NCBI RefSeq assembly: GCF_000568405.1
Contig: NZ_ARZY01000015.1
Coordinates: 1-64,000 of the forward strand
DNA from: Catenovulum agarivorans DS-2
Lineage (GTDB): Bacteria; Pseudomonadota; Gammaproteobacteria; Enterobacterales; Alteromonadaceae
Direction: 5' to 3'
DNA length: 64,000 bases
Below the pieces are notes generated by a model. That model did no database searches. It saw only the letters and a program-made list of their open reading frames with translations, and was not told the DNA's origin. The stretch's first letter is position 1. Every line of letters begins with the position of its first letter. The translations under genes and the position numbers were made by a program. Positions 47,515-57,993 of the stretch are shown one piece after another.

Positions 47515-49713
47515 ATGGTTTCAGTACGACAATCGCATGACAAAAACAAAAAATTCTTAGCGTTTTCGGATTGGATTGAATCGATCGAATTCTCTGACGA
47601 TGTACGCAAACAGGCGGTTGAAAACTGTTATACATTATTGGAAGAATTAGACCCTAGCCCATTAATGCTGAGCATTTCGCGAGAGCTAGTTGAAATACTG
47701 TCGACGCTCAATATGGACAGCGAAACATTGATCGCCGCCATGCTTTATCCATATTGGCAACGTAAACTGATAAGCGAAAAAGCCATAACCTCGACATTTT
47801 CGAAAACAGTGTACGACTTAGTGCATGGTATTGAACAAATGGCTGCTATCCGCATTTTACACCATCAAAAACGAGGTGAATTGTCGACGGAACAAGTAGA
47901 CAATATTCGGCGTATGTTGTTGGCTATGGTTGAAGATGTGCGTGCGGTTGTGATCAAGCTGGCCGTATGTATTATCGAATTGCGCTTAGCCAAAAACGCA
48001 GATGAGGAAACTCGAGTTTTAGCCGCTAAAGAAGCTGCTACTATCTACGCACCACTTGCAAACAGGCTTGGTATTGGCCAAATCAAATGGGAAATCGAAG
48101 ACTATTGTTTCCGTTACCAACATCCAGAAACATACAAAAAAATTGCCAGTATGTTGGATGAAAAGCGCAAAGACAGAACCAGTTATATTCGCCAATTTGT
48201 TAAAGAAGTGCGCGCATCGTTAGCTGAACACAATATTCAAGGTGAGGTGTTTGGCCGACCTAAACATATTTATAGCATCTGGAAGAAGATGCAAAATAAA
48301 GATTTATCGTTTGAGCGCCTATTTGATATACGTGCAGTGCGGATCTTATTGGAAAGCAAATTAGATTGTTATCAAGCAATGGGGATAGTGCATAGTAAGT
48401 GGCGACCTCTTTCAAAAGAATTTGATGACTATATTTCTGCACCCAAACCTAATGGTTACCAGTCTATTCACACTGTTGTTATTGGTCCTAAAGGCAAAAC
48501 CGTTGAAGTGCAAATTCGCACACACCAAATGCATGAAGAATCTGAGTTAGGTGTGGCTGCGCATTGGCGTTATAAAGAAGGTACCGCCAATGGCAAAGAA
48601 GATGGCTACCAAGAAAAAATAAACTGGTTACGTAAATTATTGCAATGGCAAGAAGATGTTAACGGTAATGGTGACATGCTTGAAGAGCTACGTAGCCAAG
48701 TGTTTGAAGATAGGGTGTATGTATTTACCCCTAAAGGTGATGTAGTTGACTTACCACAGGGCAGCACACCGTTAGATTTTGCCTATTATATCCATAGCAA
48801 TGTCGGTCATTGCTGTATTGGCGCTAAAATATCAGGTCGAATTGTGCCTTTTAGTTATGTCTTGCAAAACGGCGATCAAATTGAAATTTTGACCAGCAAA
48901 GAGCCTAATCCAAAACGTGATTGGTTAAACCCGAGTTTAGGTTACCTAAAATCGACTCGAGCGCGTGCCAAAGTTCATCATTGGTTTAAACAGCAAGACA
49001 AAGAAAAGAACTTGCATGAAGGACGTGAGTTATTAGAAGCCGAATTGAAGCGTTCAGGCTTAGTGTTAACTGATGCAGAACAGGCGGTTAGTCGATTCAA
49101 TATGCATAGCATGGACGATTTGTTGTCTGCTGTAGGGGGTGGAGATATCGGCCCTAGTCAAATCATAAACTTTATACAGAGCAAACAGCAAAAAGCCAAC
49201 AATGATATTGATGAGCGTTTGTTGAGCAAGCTTGAATCTAACCGACCTAGAGAAGCAAATGCTCAAGGTATTATTGTTCAAGGTGTCGGTAACTTGTTAA
49301 CTTATATGGCTAAATGCTGCGAGCCAGTAAAAGGTGATGTTGTCTCTGGTTATATCACTCATGGTAAAGGGGTATCTGTTCATCGCAGCGATTGTGACCA
49401 GTTAGCACAAATGTTAGAGCAGCACCCTGAACGGGCAGTAGATGTTGAATGGGGTGGCGCAGATTCGCAAGGTTATCGAGTGACAGTACGGGTAGTTGCC
49501 GAAGATAGATCAGGATTGTTACGTGATATCACCACCATACTGGCAAATGAAAAGGCTTATGTGTTAGGTGTTCGCAGCCATTCAGACGAGAGCAAACAAG
49601 AAGCGGCAATTGATATTGATATGTCGGTACCGCATGTTGATAGCTTAACTAAACTCTTGTCTAAAATCAGTCAACTATCAGGTATTTTTGAAGCGACACG
49701 GTTGAAATCTTAA
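47515..49713 (+). CDS. relA: (p)ppGpp synthetase I RelA
   Basis: Ribosome-associated stringent-response synthetase, making (p)ppGpp on amino-acid starvation. The 732 residues contain a degenerate hydrolase domain: AAMLYPYW replaces the HD...ED metal site, as in RelA and unlike SpoT. The synthetase core contains DIRAVRILL, YISAPKPNGYQSIHTVV and the RTHQMHEESELGVAAHW loop. TGS (YVFTPKGDVVDLPQGSTP), zinc-finger CCEPVKGD and a C-terminal ACT domain follow. The ribosome site is weak, and the stop overlaps mazG by one base (TAATG). Confidence 0.96.
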   Translation: MVSVRQSHDKNKKFLAFSDWIESIEFSDDVRKQAVENCYTLLEELDPSPLMLSISRELVEILSTLNMDSETLIAAMLYPYWQRKLISEKAITSTFSKTVYDLVHGIEQMAAIRILHHQKRGELSTEQVDNIRRMLLAMVEDVRAVVIKLAVCIIELRLAKNADEETRVLAAKEAATIYAPLANRLGIGQIKWEIEDYCFRYQHPETYKKIASMLDEKRKDRTSYIRQFVKEVRASLAEHNIQGEVFGRPKHIYSIWKKMQNKDLSFERLFDIRAVRILLESKLDCYQAMGIVHSKWRPLSKEFDDYISAPKPNGYQSIHTVVIGPKGKTVEVQIRTHQMHEESELGVAAHWRYKEGTANGKEDGYQEKINWLRKLLQWQEDVNGNGDMLEELRSQVFEDRVYVFTPKGDVVDLPQGSTPLDFAYYIHSNVGHCCIGAKISGRIVPFSYVLQNGDQIEILTSKEPNPKRDWLNPSLGYLKSTRARAKVHHWFKQQDKEKNLHEGRELLEAELKRSGLVLTDAEQAVSRFNMHSMDDLLSAVGGGDIGPSQIINFIQSKQQKANNDIDERLLSKLESNRPREANAQGIIVQGVGNLLTYMAKCCEPVKGDVVSGYITHGKGVSVHRSDCDQLAQMLEQHPERAVDVEWGGADSQGYRVTVRVVAEDRSGLLRDITTILANEKAYVLGVRSHSDESKQEAAIDIDMSVPHVDSLTKLLSKISQLSGIFEATRLKS

Positions 49714-50519
49714 TGCAAAAAGACTTTTATTCTATAGAAGATCTTCAAACAATTATGCAGGCTCTTCGGACGCCTGAAACGGGTTGTCCTTGGGATCTTA
49801 AACAAACATTTTCTTCAATTGTATCGCATACACTCGAAGAAGCCTACGAAGTTGCTGACGCAATAGAAAGGCAAGATTTTGCAGAGCTAAAATACGAGCT
49901 AGGTGATTTACTTTTTCAAGTTATTTTTTATAGCCAACTGGGCAAAGAACAAGCCTTATTTGATTTCCCCGAAGTGGTTGATGGCATTTGTAAAAAACTT
50001 ATTCGCCGTCACCCGCATGTATTTGCTGATGCAAAATTGGCAACAGACGCAGAAATTAAAGCCAATTGGGAAAAAGAAAAAGCGAAAGAGCGAGCCGAAA
50101 AGTCATCAAACACGCACAATAGTGTTTTAGATGATGTGCCGAATAATCTTCCTGCACTTTCACGAGCGAATAAGCTACAAAAACGCTGTGCAAGTGTCGG
50201 GTTTGATTGGCCGCAAATTAATCAAACTATAGCCAAAGTTAAAGAAGAAATAGCTGAACTTGAAGTCGAAATTGCCGCCAAACAGCAAGATAAAGCGGCG
50301 GAAGAGCTCGGTGATTTAATGTTTGCACTGGTTAATGTAAACCGACAACTTAAAATTGATCCAGAAACGACATTGCGTAAAGCTAATCAAAAGTTTGAAA
50401 AAAGGTTCAGACAAGTTGAGTTGCTGGCACAGCAAGTTTATCAACAAAATATAGATGAATTGACACTAGAGCAAATGGAAAGTTTGTGGCAAAGTGTTAA
50501 ACGACATCAAGCCCTTTGA
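49713..50519 (+). CDS. mazG: Nucleoside triphosphate pyrophosphohydrolase MazG
   Basis: Hydrolyses NTPs and dNTPs to monophosphates, a house-cleaning and stringent-response-linked role. The two MazG repeats are visible: GCPWDLKQTFSSIVSHTLEE with YELGDLLFQ, and KVKEEIAELEVEI with AAEELGDLMFALVNV, which carry the ExxE...ExxD metal residues. 268 residues, close to E. coli MazG. Translationally coupled to relA. Confidence 0.95.
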   Translation: MQKDFYSIEDLQTIMQALRTPETGCPWDLKQTFSSIVSHTLEEAYEVADAIERQDFAELKYELGDLLFQVIFYSQLGKEQALFDFPEVVDGICKKLIRRHPHVFADAKLATDAEIKANWEKEKAKERAEKSSNTHNSVLDDVPNNLPALSRANKLQKRCASVGFDWPQINQTIAKVKEEIAELEVEIAAKQQDKAAEELGDLMFALVNVNRQLKIDPETTLRKANQKFEKRFRQVELLAQQVYQQNIDELTLEQMESLWQSVKRHQAL

Positions 50520-50578
50520 TCTAACTGATCTTTTCAACTATTGTTAATCAACACGTTTCGCCAATTTAGGAAGTGCCA

Positions 50579-51292
50579 GTGCCTAGACTCAATACCTTGA
50601 TCTTTATAGCTGTATTTTTAGCGATAAGCTACAAAATTATAGAGCCCATGTTGTTTGAAGAAACTAAAGAAAAAGAAAAGAAAGACAAACAAGAGCAGCC
50701 AATACAGCAGTCAACAACCGTAAAAGTTGACCCGAAGCTGATGTATATTCAAGAACGCCTGTCGGAAGATATGCCCAAGTTGTATTCTTGGCAACGATTG
50801 TTGCATTTAAACGATGCATCCCAACGTGAACCTTTTCAACGTTATGCCGATGAGTGGCTGGATGTAAATCCGCAGCAGTTATTCAAATATGCATTTAAGG
50901 GCAACAAAAAAGTTGTCGATGGCTCAATACAGCAAAAACTCTTGTTTCGAATTGTGAAGGTATATCCTGATCACTACATGCAGTTGTTAGGTGAATTATT
51001 GCCTGCTGGCTACGTCGAGCAATTGGATATTCATCTTGCTTTAGGTTTGTATCAACTAAACACTGGGCCTGCTACCCGCAATTTACTTGAGTTAGCCAAT
51101 TTTCAGCAATTACCTAATGAGGTGGCGGATGAGTTTATTGGTAAAATTTTTAACCAAGATTATTTAGCGGCAAAAGCTTGGTTTGAACAAACCCCTAAGT
51201 TTAACCAGGTTGAAGTGTATTTAGACTATGTTGATGAAAGAACTCGACAATACCAAAAATCTCAGCAACAAAGCCAAACCGTGAGCCAATAA
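50579..51292 (+). CDS. Single-pass membrane protein of unknown function
   Basis: About 237 residues: one N-terminal membrane segment (LNTLIFIAVFLAISYKIIEP), a charged Lys/Glu/Gln linker, and a soluble helical domain (about 65-225) that would face the periplasm if the segment is uncleaved. Starts at 50573 and 50579 are both GTG; the second has AGGAAG at better spacing. The domain has HEAT/TPR-like helical rhythm but no motif I can name. It follows mazG on the same strand by 59 bases and precedes the MscS channel. Confidence 0.65.
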   Translation: MPRLNTLIFIAVFLAISYKIIEPMLFEETKEKEKKDKQEQPIQQSTTVKVDPKLMYIQERLSEDMPKLYSWQRLLHLNDASQREPFQRYADEWLDVNPQQLFKYAFKGNKKVVDGSIQQKLLFRIVKVYPDHYMQLLGELLPAGYVEQLDIHLALGLYQLNTGPATRNLLELANFQQLPNEVADEFIGKIFNQDYLAAKAWFEQTPKFNQVEVYLDYVDERTRQYQKSQQQSQTVSQ

Positions 51293-51349
51293 CAAATACG
51301 CAAAAATGAACTATGCTTAAAATTAAACACTTAATAATTTTAGGCATCT

Positions 51350-52900
51350 ATGATTTTTACTAGCTGGATTAGTGCCACAGTTTTAACCACAGTTTTTTTA
51401 TTTAGTTCGGCAATAGTGCGTAATTGCGCGCCAGGTAATACGCGCCGCATTCGCCGAGTTGCCTTTTTTTGTTTATCTTATCTATTTGCTGTTGCTGGCT
51501 TCCAACTGGCTATAGGGCTAGAACTCGAAACAAATACGATTTCGCAAACGGCGGAAAATCTGTGTTTTTTATTGGGCTGGCTAACCATAGTTGAAGTCTT
51601 TTCCATTTTGGTCTTTAAGCTCATCTTACCTAAACTAGGCCATCACTTACCCTCATTGGTCACAGAATTGTTTTTAGGCATTTCGATTGTCATCCTTTTG
51701 ATTATTACCTTAAAAAACTTTGACGTTGACACCACAAGTATTGCCGCGACATCTGCGGTTATTACTGCAATTTTAGCCATAGGTTTACAAGCAACTTTGG
51801 GCAATGTTGTTGGTGGTTTAGCATTGCAGCTTGATCGGTCGATTCGTATTGGTGACTGGATTGAGTTAGAAAACGGCAAGCAGGGGCGTGTTCAAGAAAT
51901 ACGTTGGCGGCATACTGTGTTGGAAACTCGTGATTGGGACACTTTAGTTGTGCCTAATTCGTCACTGTTAGCGGCGAATATCATTATTTTAGGCAAGAAA
52001 GAAGGGCAGTCTCGTAAACATAGAATGTGGGTGTATTTTGCGGTCGACTTTAGGTTTAATCCATCCTTTGTGATTGGCAAAGTTGAAAAGGCCATTCAGG
52101 CACCGCCGATTATTCCGAATATGGCACCATTCCCAAAGCCAAACTGCATATGCTATGACTTTGTCAAAGAACATCATAATAGTTATGCCATTTATGCGAT
52201 TCGTTATTGGTTAACCGATTTGCAGGAAGACGATCCCACAAACTCCTTGGTGCGCAGGCGTTTATATGCTGCCTTGCAACGTGCGAAAATTCCTATGGCG
52301 ATTCCTGCTGCACAAATTTTTGTTGAAAAAGACAATAATGAACGCCGAGAGCGCAAAGCGCGTAGTGAAATTGAAACGCGAATTGAAGCGTTAAAGCAAG
52401 TTGAGTTTTTAAATGGTTTAACTGCCAAAGAGTACGCGCAGCTTGCCAAAAGCTTACAACCTGTTTTGTACTCTAAAGGTGAAAATATTATGGTGCAAAA
52501 CGATAATGCTCATTGGTTGTATATTATGACTGAGGGTGAGGTTGAAGTTTGGGTGAGTGTACGTGGACATAAACGTAAAGTGACAGAAATGTCAGCGCCT
52601 ACTTTTTATGGTGAAATGGGCTTAATGACGGGTGAACCACGCAGTGCTACTGTGGTTGCTGTTTCTGATGTGAAGTGTTATCGCTTGTTCCGTGATGCAT
52701 TTCAAAAAATTCTTCACGATAGGCCGGCTATGGCGGAGGAAATTTCTTCTATTTTGGCGGCGCGTGAAGTGGAAACTCAATCGGTTAAAGAGCAGTTGGA
52801 TGAGGAATCGCATAATGAGCGAGTGACTCAAGCATCTGTGCATATGTTAGATAAAATCACCTCGTTTTTTGGCTTAACCGATTATAGGGATTATGAGTAG
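51350..52900 (+). CDS. Mechanosensitive-type ion channel with cyclic-nucleotide-binding domain
   Basis: A 516-residue MscS-family protein. Four or so N-terminal membrane segments lead to the pore helix and beta domain: TAILAIGLQATLGNVVGGLALQ, RIGDWIELENGKQGRVQEIRW and VVPNSSLLAANI are classical MscS. After the alpha-beta domain, residues about 375-490 form a cNMP-binding fold: FYGEMGLMTGEPRSATVVA is the phosphate-binding cassette. Such bCNG-type fusions may be gated by cAMP or cGMP rather than by tension. Confidence 0.9.
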   Translation: MIFTSWISATVLTTVFLFSSAIVRNCAPGNTRRIRRVAFFCLSYLFAVAGFQLAIGLELETNTISQTAENLCFLLGWLTIVEVFSILVFKLILPKLGHHLPSLVTELFLGISIVILLIITLKNFDVDTTSIAATSAVITAILAIGLQATLGNVVGGLALQLDRSIRIGDWIELENGKQGRVQEIRWRHTVLETRDWDTLVVPNSSLLAANIIILGKKEGQSRKHRMWVYFAVDFRFNPSFVIGKVEKAIQAPPIIPNMAPFPKPNCICYDFVKEHHNSYAIYAIRYWLTDLQEDDPTNSLVRRRLYAALQRAKIPMAIPAAQIFVEKDNNERRERKARSEIETRIEALKQVEFLNGLTAKEYAQLAKSLQPVLYSKGENIMVQNDNAHWLYIMTEGEVEVWVSVRGHKRKVTEMSAPTFYGEMGLMTGEPRSATVVAVSDVKCYRLFRDAFQKILHDRPAMAEEISSILAAREVETQSVKEQLDEESHNERVTQASVHMLDKITSFFGLTDYRDYE

Positions 52901-52943
52901 ATACAAAAGCGCGATTTAAGCCTGTGCCATAGAAGTTCAAGCT

Positions 52944-53043
52944 GGTTGGGATATTTTTTGCAAAATCGCTGCAAGGCCATCCATGGCCCGCTCTCAAACG
53001 GTATCCCTACCGATTGGAAGTTTTGCAAAAAACACTCCCAACC
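52944..53043. repeat. 100-bp imperfect palindrome, copy 1 of a repeat element
   Basis: Outer arms GGTTGGGATATTTTTTGC and its complement at 53021-53043 match at about 20 of 23 positions. Inside are smaller palindromes GGCCAT-CC-ATGGCC (52975-52988) and CGGTA-TCCC-TACCG (52999-53012). The core CCATCCATGGCCCGCTCTC recurs inverted in copy 2. It lies after the MscS-type gene and looks like a mobile or dispersed hairpin element rather than a gene. The 390 bases between the channel gene and yjdM are otherwise empty. Confidence 0.65.
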
Positions 53044-53138
53044 ATCTTTCACAGAGCTGATAATGCTATTTTTTTGTTATTTCACTCATACTGAGTATAT
53101 TTATGCTGGACTATTCCTGCTGCGCTGGCGAAAGTTTG

Positions 53139-53254
53139 AAGATGGACACTCGAATGCTGATTTTCTAAAACTTGGTAAAACAGGAATGTTTTACGAGAGC
53201 GACCATGGATGGTGTACAGCGTTTTTAGAAAGTTATGCTTCGAGTGGCCATTCA
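53139..53254. repeat. 116-bp imperfect palindrome, copy 2 (inverted) of the repeat element
   Basis: Arms at 53139-53172 and 53222-53254 share CACTCGAA and TTTCTAAAA in complementary order. Inside is GTAAAAC-AGGAAT-GTTTTAC (53176-53195). The core at 53196-53213, read on the minus strand, is CCATCCATGGTCGCTCTC, nearly identical to copy 1. The hairpin next to the core differs in sequence but keeps its place, a sign of compensatory change in a structured element. Confidence 0.6.
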
Positions 53255-53290
53255 GATGCACCACTTGAAGCACTACTTTATCTATAGGTT

Positions 53291-53629
53291 CTAAGCTTTT
53301 TTGACAAATTCAGATTTAAGCATCATCTGCCCAATGCCATCAATTTTACAATCAATGTTGTGGTCGCCATCAACCAAGCGGTTAATTTTTACCTTAGTGC
53401 CAATTTTAGCAACAGACGACGAGCCTTTTACTTTTAAATCTTTAATTAAAGTAACTTGATCACCATCTTGCAAAATATTGCCATGCACATCTTTAACCAC
53501 TAACCCTTCGTCATCGACAGGATCTGCATCTGACCATTCATGAGCGCATTCAGGACAAATATATAAAGACTGATCTTGGTAGGTGTATTCCGATCCGCAT
53601 TGTGGGCAAGGTGGCAAAGTATCTGACAT
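53291..53629 (-). CDS. yjdM: YjdM/PhnA-type zinc-ribbon protein
   Basis: A 112-residue cytosolic protein. N-terminal zinc ribbon [21 protein letters not shown], then the conserved PhnA core: [23 protein letters not shown]. Length and layout match E. coli YjdM (formerly PhnA), whose role is not settled and which is not a phosphonoacetate hydrolase. Monocistronic. Confidence 0.93.
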   Translation of the reverse strand: MSDTLPPCPQCGSEYTYQDQSLYICPECAHEWSDADPVDDEGLVVKDVHGNILQDGDQVTLIKDLKVKGSSSVAKIGTKVKINRLVDGDHNIDCKIDGIGQMMLKSEFVKKA

Positions 53630-53703
53630 AAAAAATCCTAAAATTTAAACTAAGCGCTCAGAATTGGCACTCAATAATTAACCCAGAATCTGGGCAAATA
53701 AAA

Positions 53704-53771
53704 ATGGCGTTGTGATTTTTAATCAACAACGCCATCAAAACTATAATAATTAGCCAGCTTAGGGCTAATTA
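53704..53771. terminator. Two hairpins between folD and yjdM
   Basis: ATGGCGTTGT...ACAACGCCAT (53704-53735, one bulge) and TAATTAGCC...GGCTAATTA (53747-53771). The second lies seven bases from the folD stop and is the likelier folD terminator on the minus strand. Confidence 0.6.
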
Positions 53772-53777
53772 TAAAAT

Positions 53778-54641
53778 TTATTCAGCAGCGGCTTCGCGTG
53801 CTTCACAGGCTTGTAAAGTATTGGAAATAAGCGTCGCAACTGTCATTGGGCCAACACCACCAGGTACAGGGGTTATAAAGCTCGCTTTATCAGCAGCGAC
53901 AGAATATTCAACGTCACCGACTAACTTGCCCGTGCTTAAACGGTTAATACCTACATCAATTACTAATGCGCCAGGTTTAATCCACTCACCAGGAATAAAT
54001 TCAGCTTTACCAACAGCAACTACCAATAAATCAGCGCGGCGTACATGGCTTTCTAAATCTTTAGTGAATCTATGCGTAACTGTCGTTGTGCAACCAGCAA
54101 GCAATAACTCTAATGCCATAGGGCGACCAACAATGTTTGATGCACCCACAATAACAGCTTCCATACCTGCGATATCTTGACCTGTACTTTCAATTAATTT
54201 GGTAATACCAAATGGCGTGCACGGGCGTAATACAGGAATACGCTGGGCTAAACGGCCAATGTTGTATGGGTGGAAACCATCAACATCTTTTTCAGGTGCA
54301 ATGCGCTCAATAACTTGGGTGGCATCTAAACCTTCAGGTAGCGGTAATTGAACCAAAATACCATCAATTTCATCATCTTGATTTAATTGGTCTACTTTAG
54401 CTAACAATTCTTCTTGGGTTGTTGTTGCGGGTAAGTCGTAAGATTTACTCACAAAACCAACATGATCACAGGCGTTGCGTTTGTTAGAAACGTAAACTTG
54501 TGAAGCTGGATCAGCACCCACTAAAATAACCGCCAAACCCGGTGCTCTTTTACCGGCGGCAATACGAGCATCTACTGCTTCTTTTACTTCTGCTCGTATG
54601 TTTAAAGCGATACTTTTACCGTCAATTATTTGCGCTGTCAT
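53778..54641 (-). CDS. folD: Methylenetetrahydrofolate dehydrogenase/cyclohydrolase FolD
   Basis: Bifunctional one-carbon enzyme interconverting methylene-, methenyl- and formyl-tetrahydrofolate with NADP. Conserved parts: [13 protein letters not shown] with the catalytic Lys, [33 protein letters not shown] and [13 protein letters not shown]. 287 residues, normal length. It lies 94 bases beyond mutS on the same strand, separated by a hairpin. Confidence 0.97.
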   Translation of the reverse strand: MTAQIIDGKSIALNIRAEVKEAVDARIAAGKRAPGLAVILVGADPASQVYVSNKRNACDHVGFVSKSYDLPATTTQEELLAKVDQLNQDDEIDGILVQLPLPEGLDATQVIERIAPEKDVDGFHPYNIGRLAQRIPVLRPCTPFGITKLIESTGQDIAGMEAVIVGASNIVGRPMALELLLAGCTTTVTHRFTKDLESHVRRADLLVVAVGKAEFIPGEWIKPGALVIDVGINRLSTGKLVGDVEYSVAADKASFITPVPGGVGPMTVATLISNTLQACEAREAAAE

Positions 54642-54675
54642 TGATTGCCTGTCTCTGTCTAAAATGGTTGAAGCG

Positions 54676-54698
54676 GATACCCAAGCAGCTTGGGTATC
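54676..54698. terminator. Palindrome between mutS and folD
   Basis: GATACCCAAG and CTTGGGTATC around CAG, 37 bases after the mutS stop on the minus strand. It has no T-tract; probable partial terminator or RNA 3' end. Confidence 0.5.
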
Positions 54699-54734
54699 TA
54701 GTTACATGCGCGTATTGTCGCATGAAATTTAAGA

Positions 54735-57353
54735 TTAATCAGCTTGTTGTTTTAACAAATATAAAAAGTCTAATGCCTGCCTTGGTGTCATACTATCTGG
54801 GTCGCAGTCAGCCATCATTTCAGCTAATGGATGTTTGGCGGTTAACCAGTCCATTTGATTATTAGTTGATACTGCTGTGTTGCCTTCAGCACCTTGTGTT
54901 TCTGCTTGTAGTGCTGGTTTGTTTTCAAGCTCATGTAATTTACTTTTAGCTTGGTGAATAACATTCTTCGGCACACCAGCAAGTGACGCAACTTGTAAAC
55001 CAAATGAGCGATTAGCCGCGCCTTCTTGCACTGCATGCATAAAGGTAATGCTGTCACCGTGTTCAATGGCATCTAAATGCACATTGGCTACTGTTGGTAA
55101 TTGCTCGGTTAATTGAGTCATTTCAAAATAATGGGTGGCAAATAAAGTAAAGGCTTTTAGTTTACGCGCTAGGTTATCTGCACATGCCCAAGCAAGTGAT
55201 AAACCGTCATAGGTGCTGGTACCCCGGCCAATTTCATCCATTAATACTAAACTGTATTCGGTGGCATTGTTGAGGATATTGGCGGTCTCGGTCATTTCTA
55301 CCATAAAAGTTGAACGACCGCTGGCGAGATCGTCAGATGCGCCAATGCGGGTAAATATTCTGTCAATTGGACCAACAACCACTTGGTCAGCAGGGACAAA
55401 ACTACCGATATAGGCCATCAAAGCAATTAATGCTGTTTGGCGCATATAAGTTGATTTACCACCCATGTTTGGCCCAGTAATGACTAACATGCGGCGTTGT
55501 TCATTTAACTCAACAGGGTTCGCAATAAAAGGCTCTGAGGATAAAACCTCAACAACGGGGTGGCGGCCACCACTGATATGGATGCCTGCTTTGTCACTGA
55601 ATTGGGGTCGACAATAATTCAGTGTTTCTGCGCGTTCTGCTAGGTTATTTAATACATCTAACCGCGCAATTAAATCAGAAGTGTTTTGCAGGGCACTGAC
55701 TTTTGGGGCAAAAATATCAAACAACTGTTCGTACAATTGTTTTTCAAGCGCAAGTGCTTTGCTTTGCGCAGTGAGAACTTTGTCTTCTAACTCTTTAAGC
55801 TCTGGTGTTATAAAACGTTCAGCGTTTTTAAGTGTTTGTCTGCGGGTATATTCAACAGGTGCTTGTGCTGCTTGCGCGCGGCTAATTTCAATAAAAAAGC
55901 CGTGTACTTTGTTATAACCAACTTTTAAAGTATTTAAACCTGTACGCTCGCGCTCACGTGTTTCAATTTGTTCTAAAATACTTTGTGCACCTGCGCTTAA
56001 TCTGCGTAGTTCATCTAATTCTGCATTATAACCTTCGGCTAATACGCCGCCGTCACGCACCACTACAGGTGGGTTTTCAACAATCGCGCAGTTTAAAAGT
56101 TCAGCTAAATCTTCAAAAGCGTGAATTTGTTTGCCGTATTCTTGCAAACGGTTTTCACCTGAATCGGCCAATAAAAATTGAATATCAGGCACAATTGCAA
56201 GGGCGTTACGCAAGCGCGAGAAATCGCGTGGGCGTGCTGAACGCAAAGCTATACGCGAGATAATGCGCTCTATATCTCCCACTTGTTTTAGTTGATGTCT
56301 AAGCTCAGCATAAATGCCTGAATTCAAGATGCTTTCAATTACATCTTGGCGCTGATTTAAGCGAGTTAAATCACGAATTGGATGGACAATCCAGCGTTGT
56401 AATAAGCGGCTCGCCATAGGTGTGGCTGTTTGGTCGAGCACCGACAATAAACTTTGCCCACGTGCGCCCGATAAACTTTGGCTGAGCTCTAAATTACGAA
56501 TTGAAATCGCGTCTAAAAATAAGTTGTCGGTCAGGCGAATAACCTTCAAGCCACGTAAATGCGGCACGGCGGCTTTTTGGGTGTCTTTGATATATTGTAA
56601 AATCGCACCCGCTGCGCCAATGGCTGCGTGTTTATCAGATACACCAAAGCCAGATAGGTCTTTGGTATTAAACTGTTTGGTTAATTGGCGAAACGCTGTA
56701 TCGGCTTCAAAGTCCCATTCTGGGCGGCGTTTACACGTGTTTACTTCATCCAACAAAGTTAAATTGGCAAAATTATCTGGATACAGCAATTCTGCTGGGC
56801 GTGTTTGTTGCAAAAAAGCTTGTAAAGCTTCTGATGAATCTAATTCAGCAACTTCAAATCGACCTGAGGTAATGTCTAAAGTAGCGACCCCAAACATCAA
56901 TTGTTTTTGCCAAGGTGATTGCACTTCGCACAGCGCCATTAAAATATTATCGCGACGCTCATCTAATAAAGATTCTTCAGTAATGGTTGCAGGGGTTAAT
57001 ACCCGCACAACTTGGCGCTCAACAGGCCCTTTGCTGGTGGCCGGATCGCCAATTTGTTCACAAATAGCTACTGATTCACCCAAAGCGACTAATTTAGCTA
57101 AATAGGTATCTACCGCATGGTACGGCACACCTGACATAGGAATAGGTTTGCCGGCGGTTTTGCCTCTGTGGGTGAGTGAGATATCTATCAATTCAGATGC
57201 CTTTTTTGCATCATCAAAGAAGAGCTCGTAAAAGTCACCCATACGGTAAAATACTAAGATGTCTTTATACTCTGCTTTTATTTTCAGGTATTGTTGCATC
57301 ATTGGGGTGTGTTGCTGTTCATTGGTATTTGATTTTATTGTGGTTTCACTCAT
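54735..57353 (-). CDS. mutS: DNA mismatch repair protein MutS
   Basis: Recognises mismatches and starts methyl-directed repair. The 872-residue protein has the mismatch-binding Phe-x-Glu in [15 protein letters not shown], connector and clamp domains, and the C-terminal ATPase with Walker [14 protein letters not shown], the Walker [14 protein letters not shown] and the HYFEMTQL switch. The end [11 protein letters not shown] is the MutS tetramerisation tail. Full length and intact, so no mutator phenotype is implied. Confidence 0.97.
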   Translation of the reverse strand: MSETTIKSNTNEQQHTPMMQQYLKIKAEYKDILVFYRMGDFYELFFDDAKKASELIDISLTHRGKTAGKPIPMSGVPYHAVDTYLAKLVALGESVAICEQIGDPATSKGPVERQVVRVLTPATITEESLLDERRDNILMALCEVQSPWQKQLMFGVATLDITSGRFEVAELDSSEALQAFLQQTRPAELLYPDNFANLTLLDEVNTCKRRPEWDFEADTAFRQLTKQFNTKDLSGFGVSDKHAAIGAAGAILQYIKDTQKAAVPHLRGLKVIRLTDNLFLDAISIRNLELSQSLSGARGQSLLSVLDQTATPMASRLLQRWIVHPIRDLTRLNQRQDVIESILNSGIYAELRHQLKQVGDIERIISRIALRSARPRDFSRLRNALAIVPDIQFLLADSGENRLQEYGKQIHAFEDLAELLNCAIVENPPVVVRDGGVLAEGYNAELDELRRLSAGAQSILEQIETRERERTGLNTLKVGYNKVHGFFIEISRAQAAQAPVEYTRRQTLKNAERFITPELKELEDKVLTAQSKALALEKQLYEQLFDIFAPKVSALQNTSDLIARLDVLNNLAERAETLNYCRPQFSDKAGIHISGGRHPVVEVLSSEPFIANPVELNEQRRMLVITGPNMGGKSTYMRQTALIALMAYIGSFVPADQVVVGPIDRIFTRIGASDDLASGRSTFMVEMTETANILNNATEYSLVLMDEIGRGTSTYDGLSLAWACADNLARKLKAFTLFATHYFEMTQLTEQLPTVANVHLDAIEHGDSITFMHAVQEGAANRSFGLQVASLAGVPKNVIHQAKSKLHELENKPALQAETQGAEGNTAVSTNNQMDWLTAKHPLAEMMADCDPDSMTPRQALDFLYLLKQQAD

Positions 57354-57837
57354 TTTTTATTATTAACTCTATGATATTTGCCATTTGTTGTTTTTCGGGA
57401 CTGTCTGTTTTCGACAATGTTGTCCAGTGAAATCCAATTCAATCTAAGATTAAAGAGTAGCTTTTTGGTCTAGCTTTTTGTTTGGTATGATTTCGTAACT
57501 AGCCGGGGCGTTAAAAAGCTATACTTTTGCCGTGAAAGGTGCCTACTTTAACCGAAAATATTTAGTTGATCCTCTTATTCAATATAGGGTAACAAAGCTA
57601 TGAATAAACCTCTACAACCAAGAGCTACCGAAACCATGAAAGCAAGGGATACGCAAAATGCTTATATCACTAGTTAATCTGTGGCTCTGAGGAATTGACG
57701 CCACATACGCTCTGCGATCAATGCTTGCTTTAAGCACTTAAAACCCGCTTGTTTAGTCTGGCTCGCAAGGGCTGAATGGCATGTAGAACAAAAGTCGAGC
57801 TTAGCGTATAATTAAATTTGTTTTATTGGAGATAGTT
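57354..57837. other. 484-base gap between mutS and the Fic operon
   Basis: No gene supported. A 25-codon frame (57601-57678) has only a weak ribosome site. A good -10 (TATAAT, 57807-57812) with a poor TAGAAC at 57784 (17-base spacer) probably drives the Fic operon. TAAACCTCTA near 57604 recurs near 58581, flanking the Fic module. Confidence 0.4.
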
Positions 57838-57993
57838 ATGGCTCAAACAGAAGTTAAAAAAACGCAAGCAACCAAAACGTTTGTACCCAAAATGACTAAT
57901 TTTGAGATTAGCTCCCGATATGAAGGCTTAACTTTCAAAAAAGAAAATTTAAGTAAATCACTCGAAGAGCTAAAAGCTAAGTATGCGAGATAA
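57838..57993 (+). CDS. FicA/YhfG-type antitoxin
   Basis: A 51-residue protein too short for routine gene finding. The end LSKSLEELKAKYAR matches the C-terminus of E. coli YhfG, the Fic antitoxin. The inhibitory helix motif S/T-x-x-x-E-G is present as SSRYEG, the Glu that blocks ATP in the Fic active site. GGAG lies six bases before the ATG, and a TATAAT is 26 bases upstream. It overlaps the fic start by 11 bases in another frame, ensuring coupled synthesis. Confidence 0.8.
   Translation: MAQTEVKKTQATKTFVPKMTNFEISSRYEGLTFKKENLSKSLEELKAKYAR

Noticed and set aside
47515-49713. Assignment as bifunctional SpoT
   Set aside because: The HD hydrolase motif is replaced by AAMLYPYW, and the rlmD-mazG neighbours are those of relA.
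52946-53287. A 113-codon open frame on the plus strand
   Set aside because: It spans both hairpin repeat elements; the amino-acid pattern follows the palindromes and no ribosome site supports the start.
57505-57513. GGGGCGTTA, resembling the end of an integron attC site
   Set aside because: No matching TAACAA...complementary partner at attC distance and no integrase of the IntI type; probably chance.
57601-57678. 25-codon frame upstream of the Fic antitoxin
   Set aside because: Weak ribosome site and no recognisable product; kept only as a note in the gap description.
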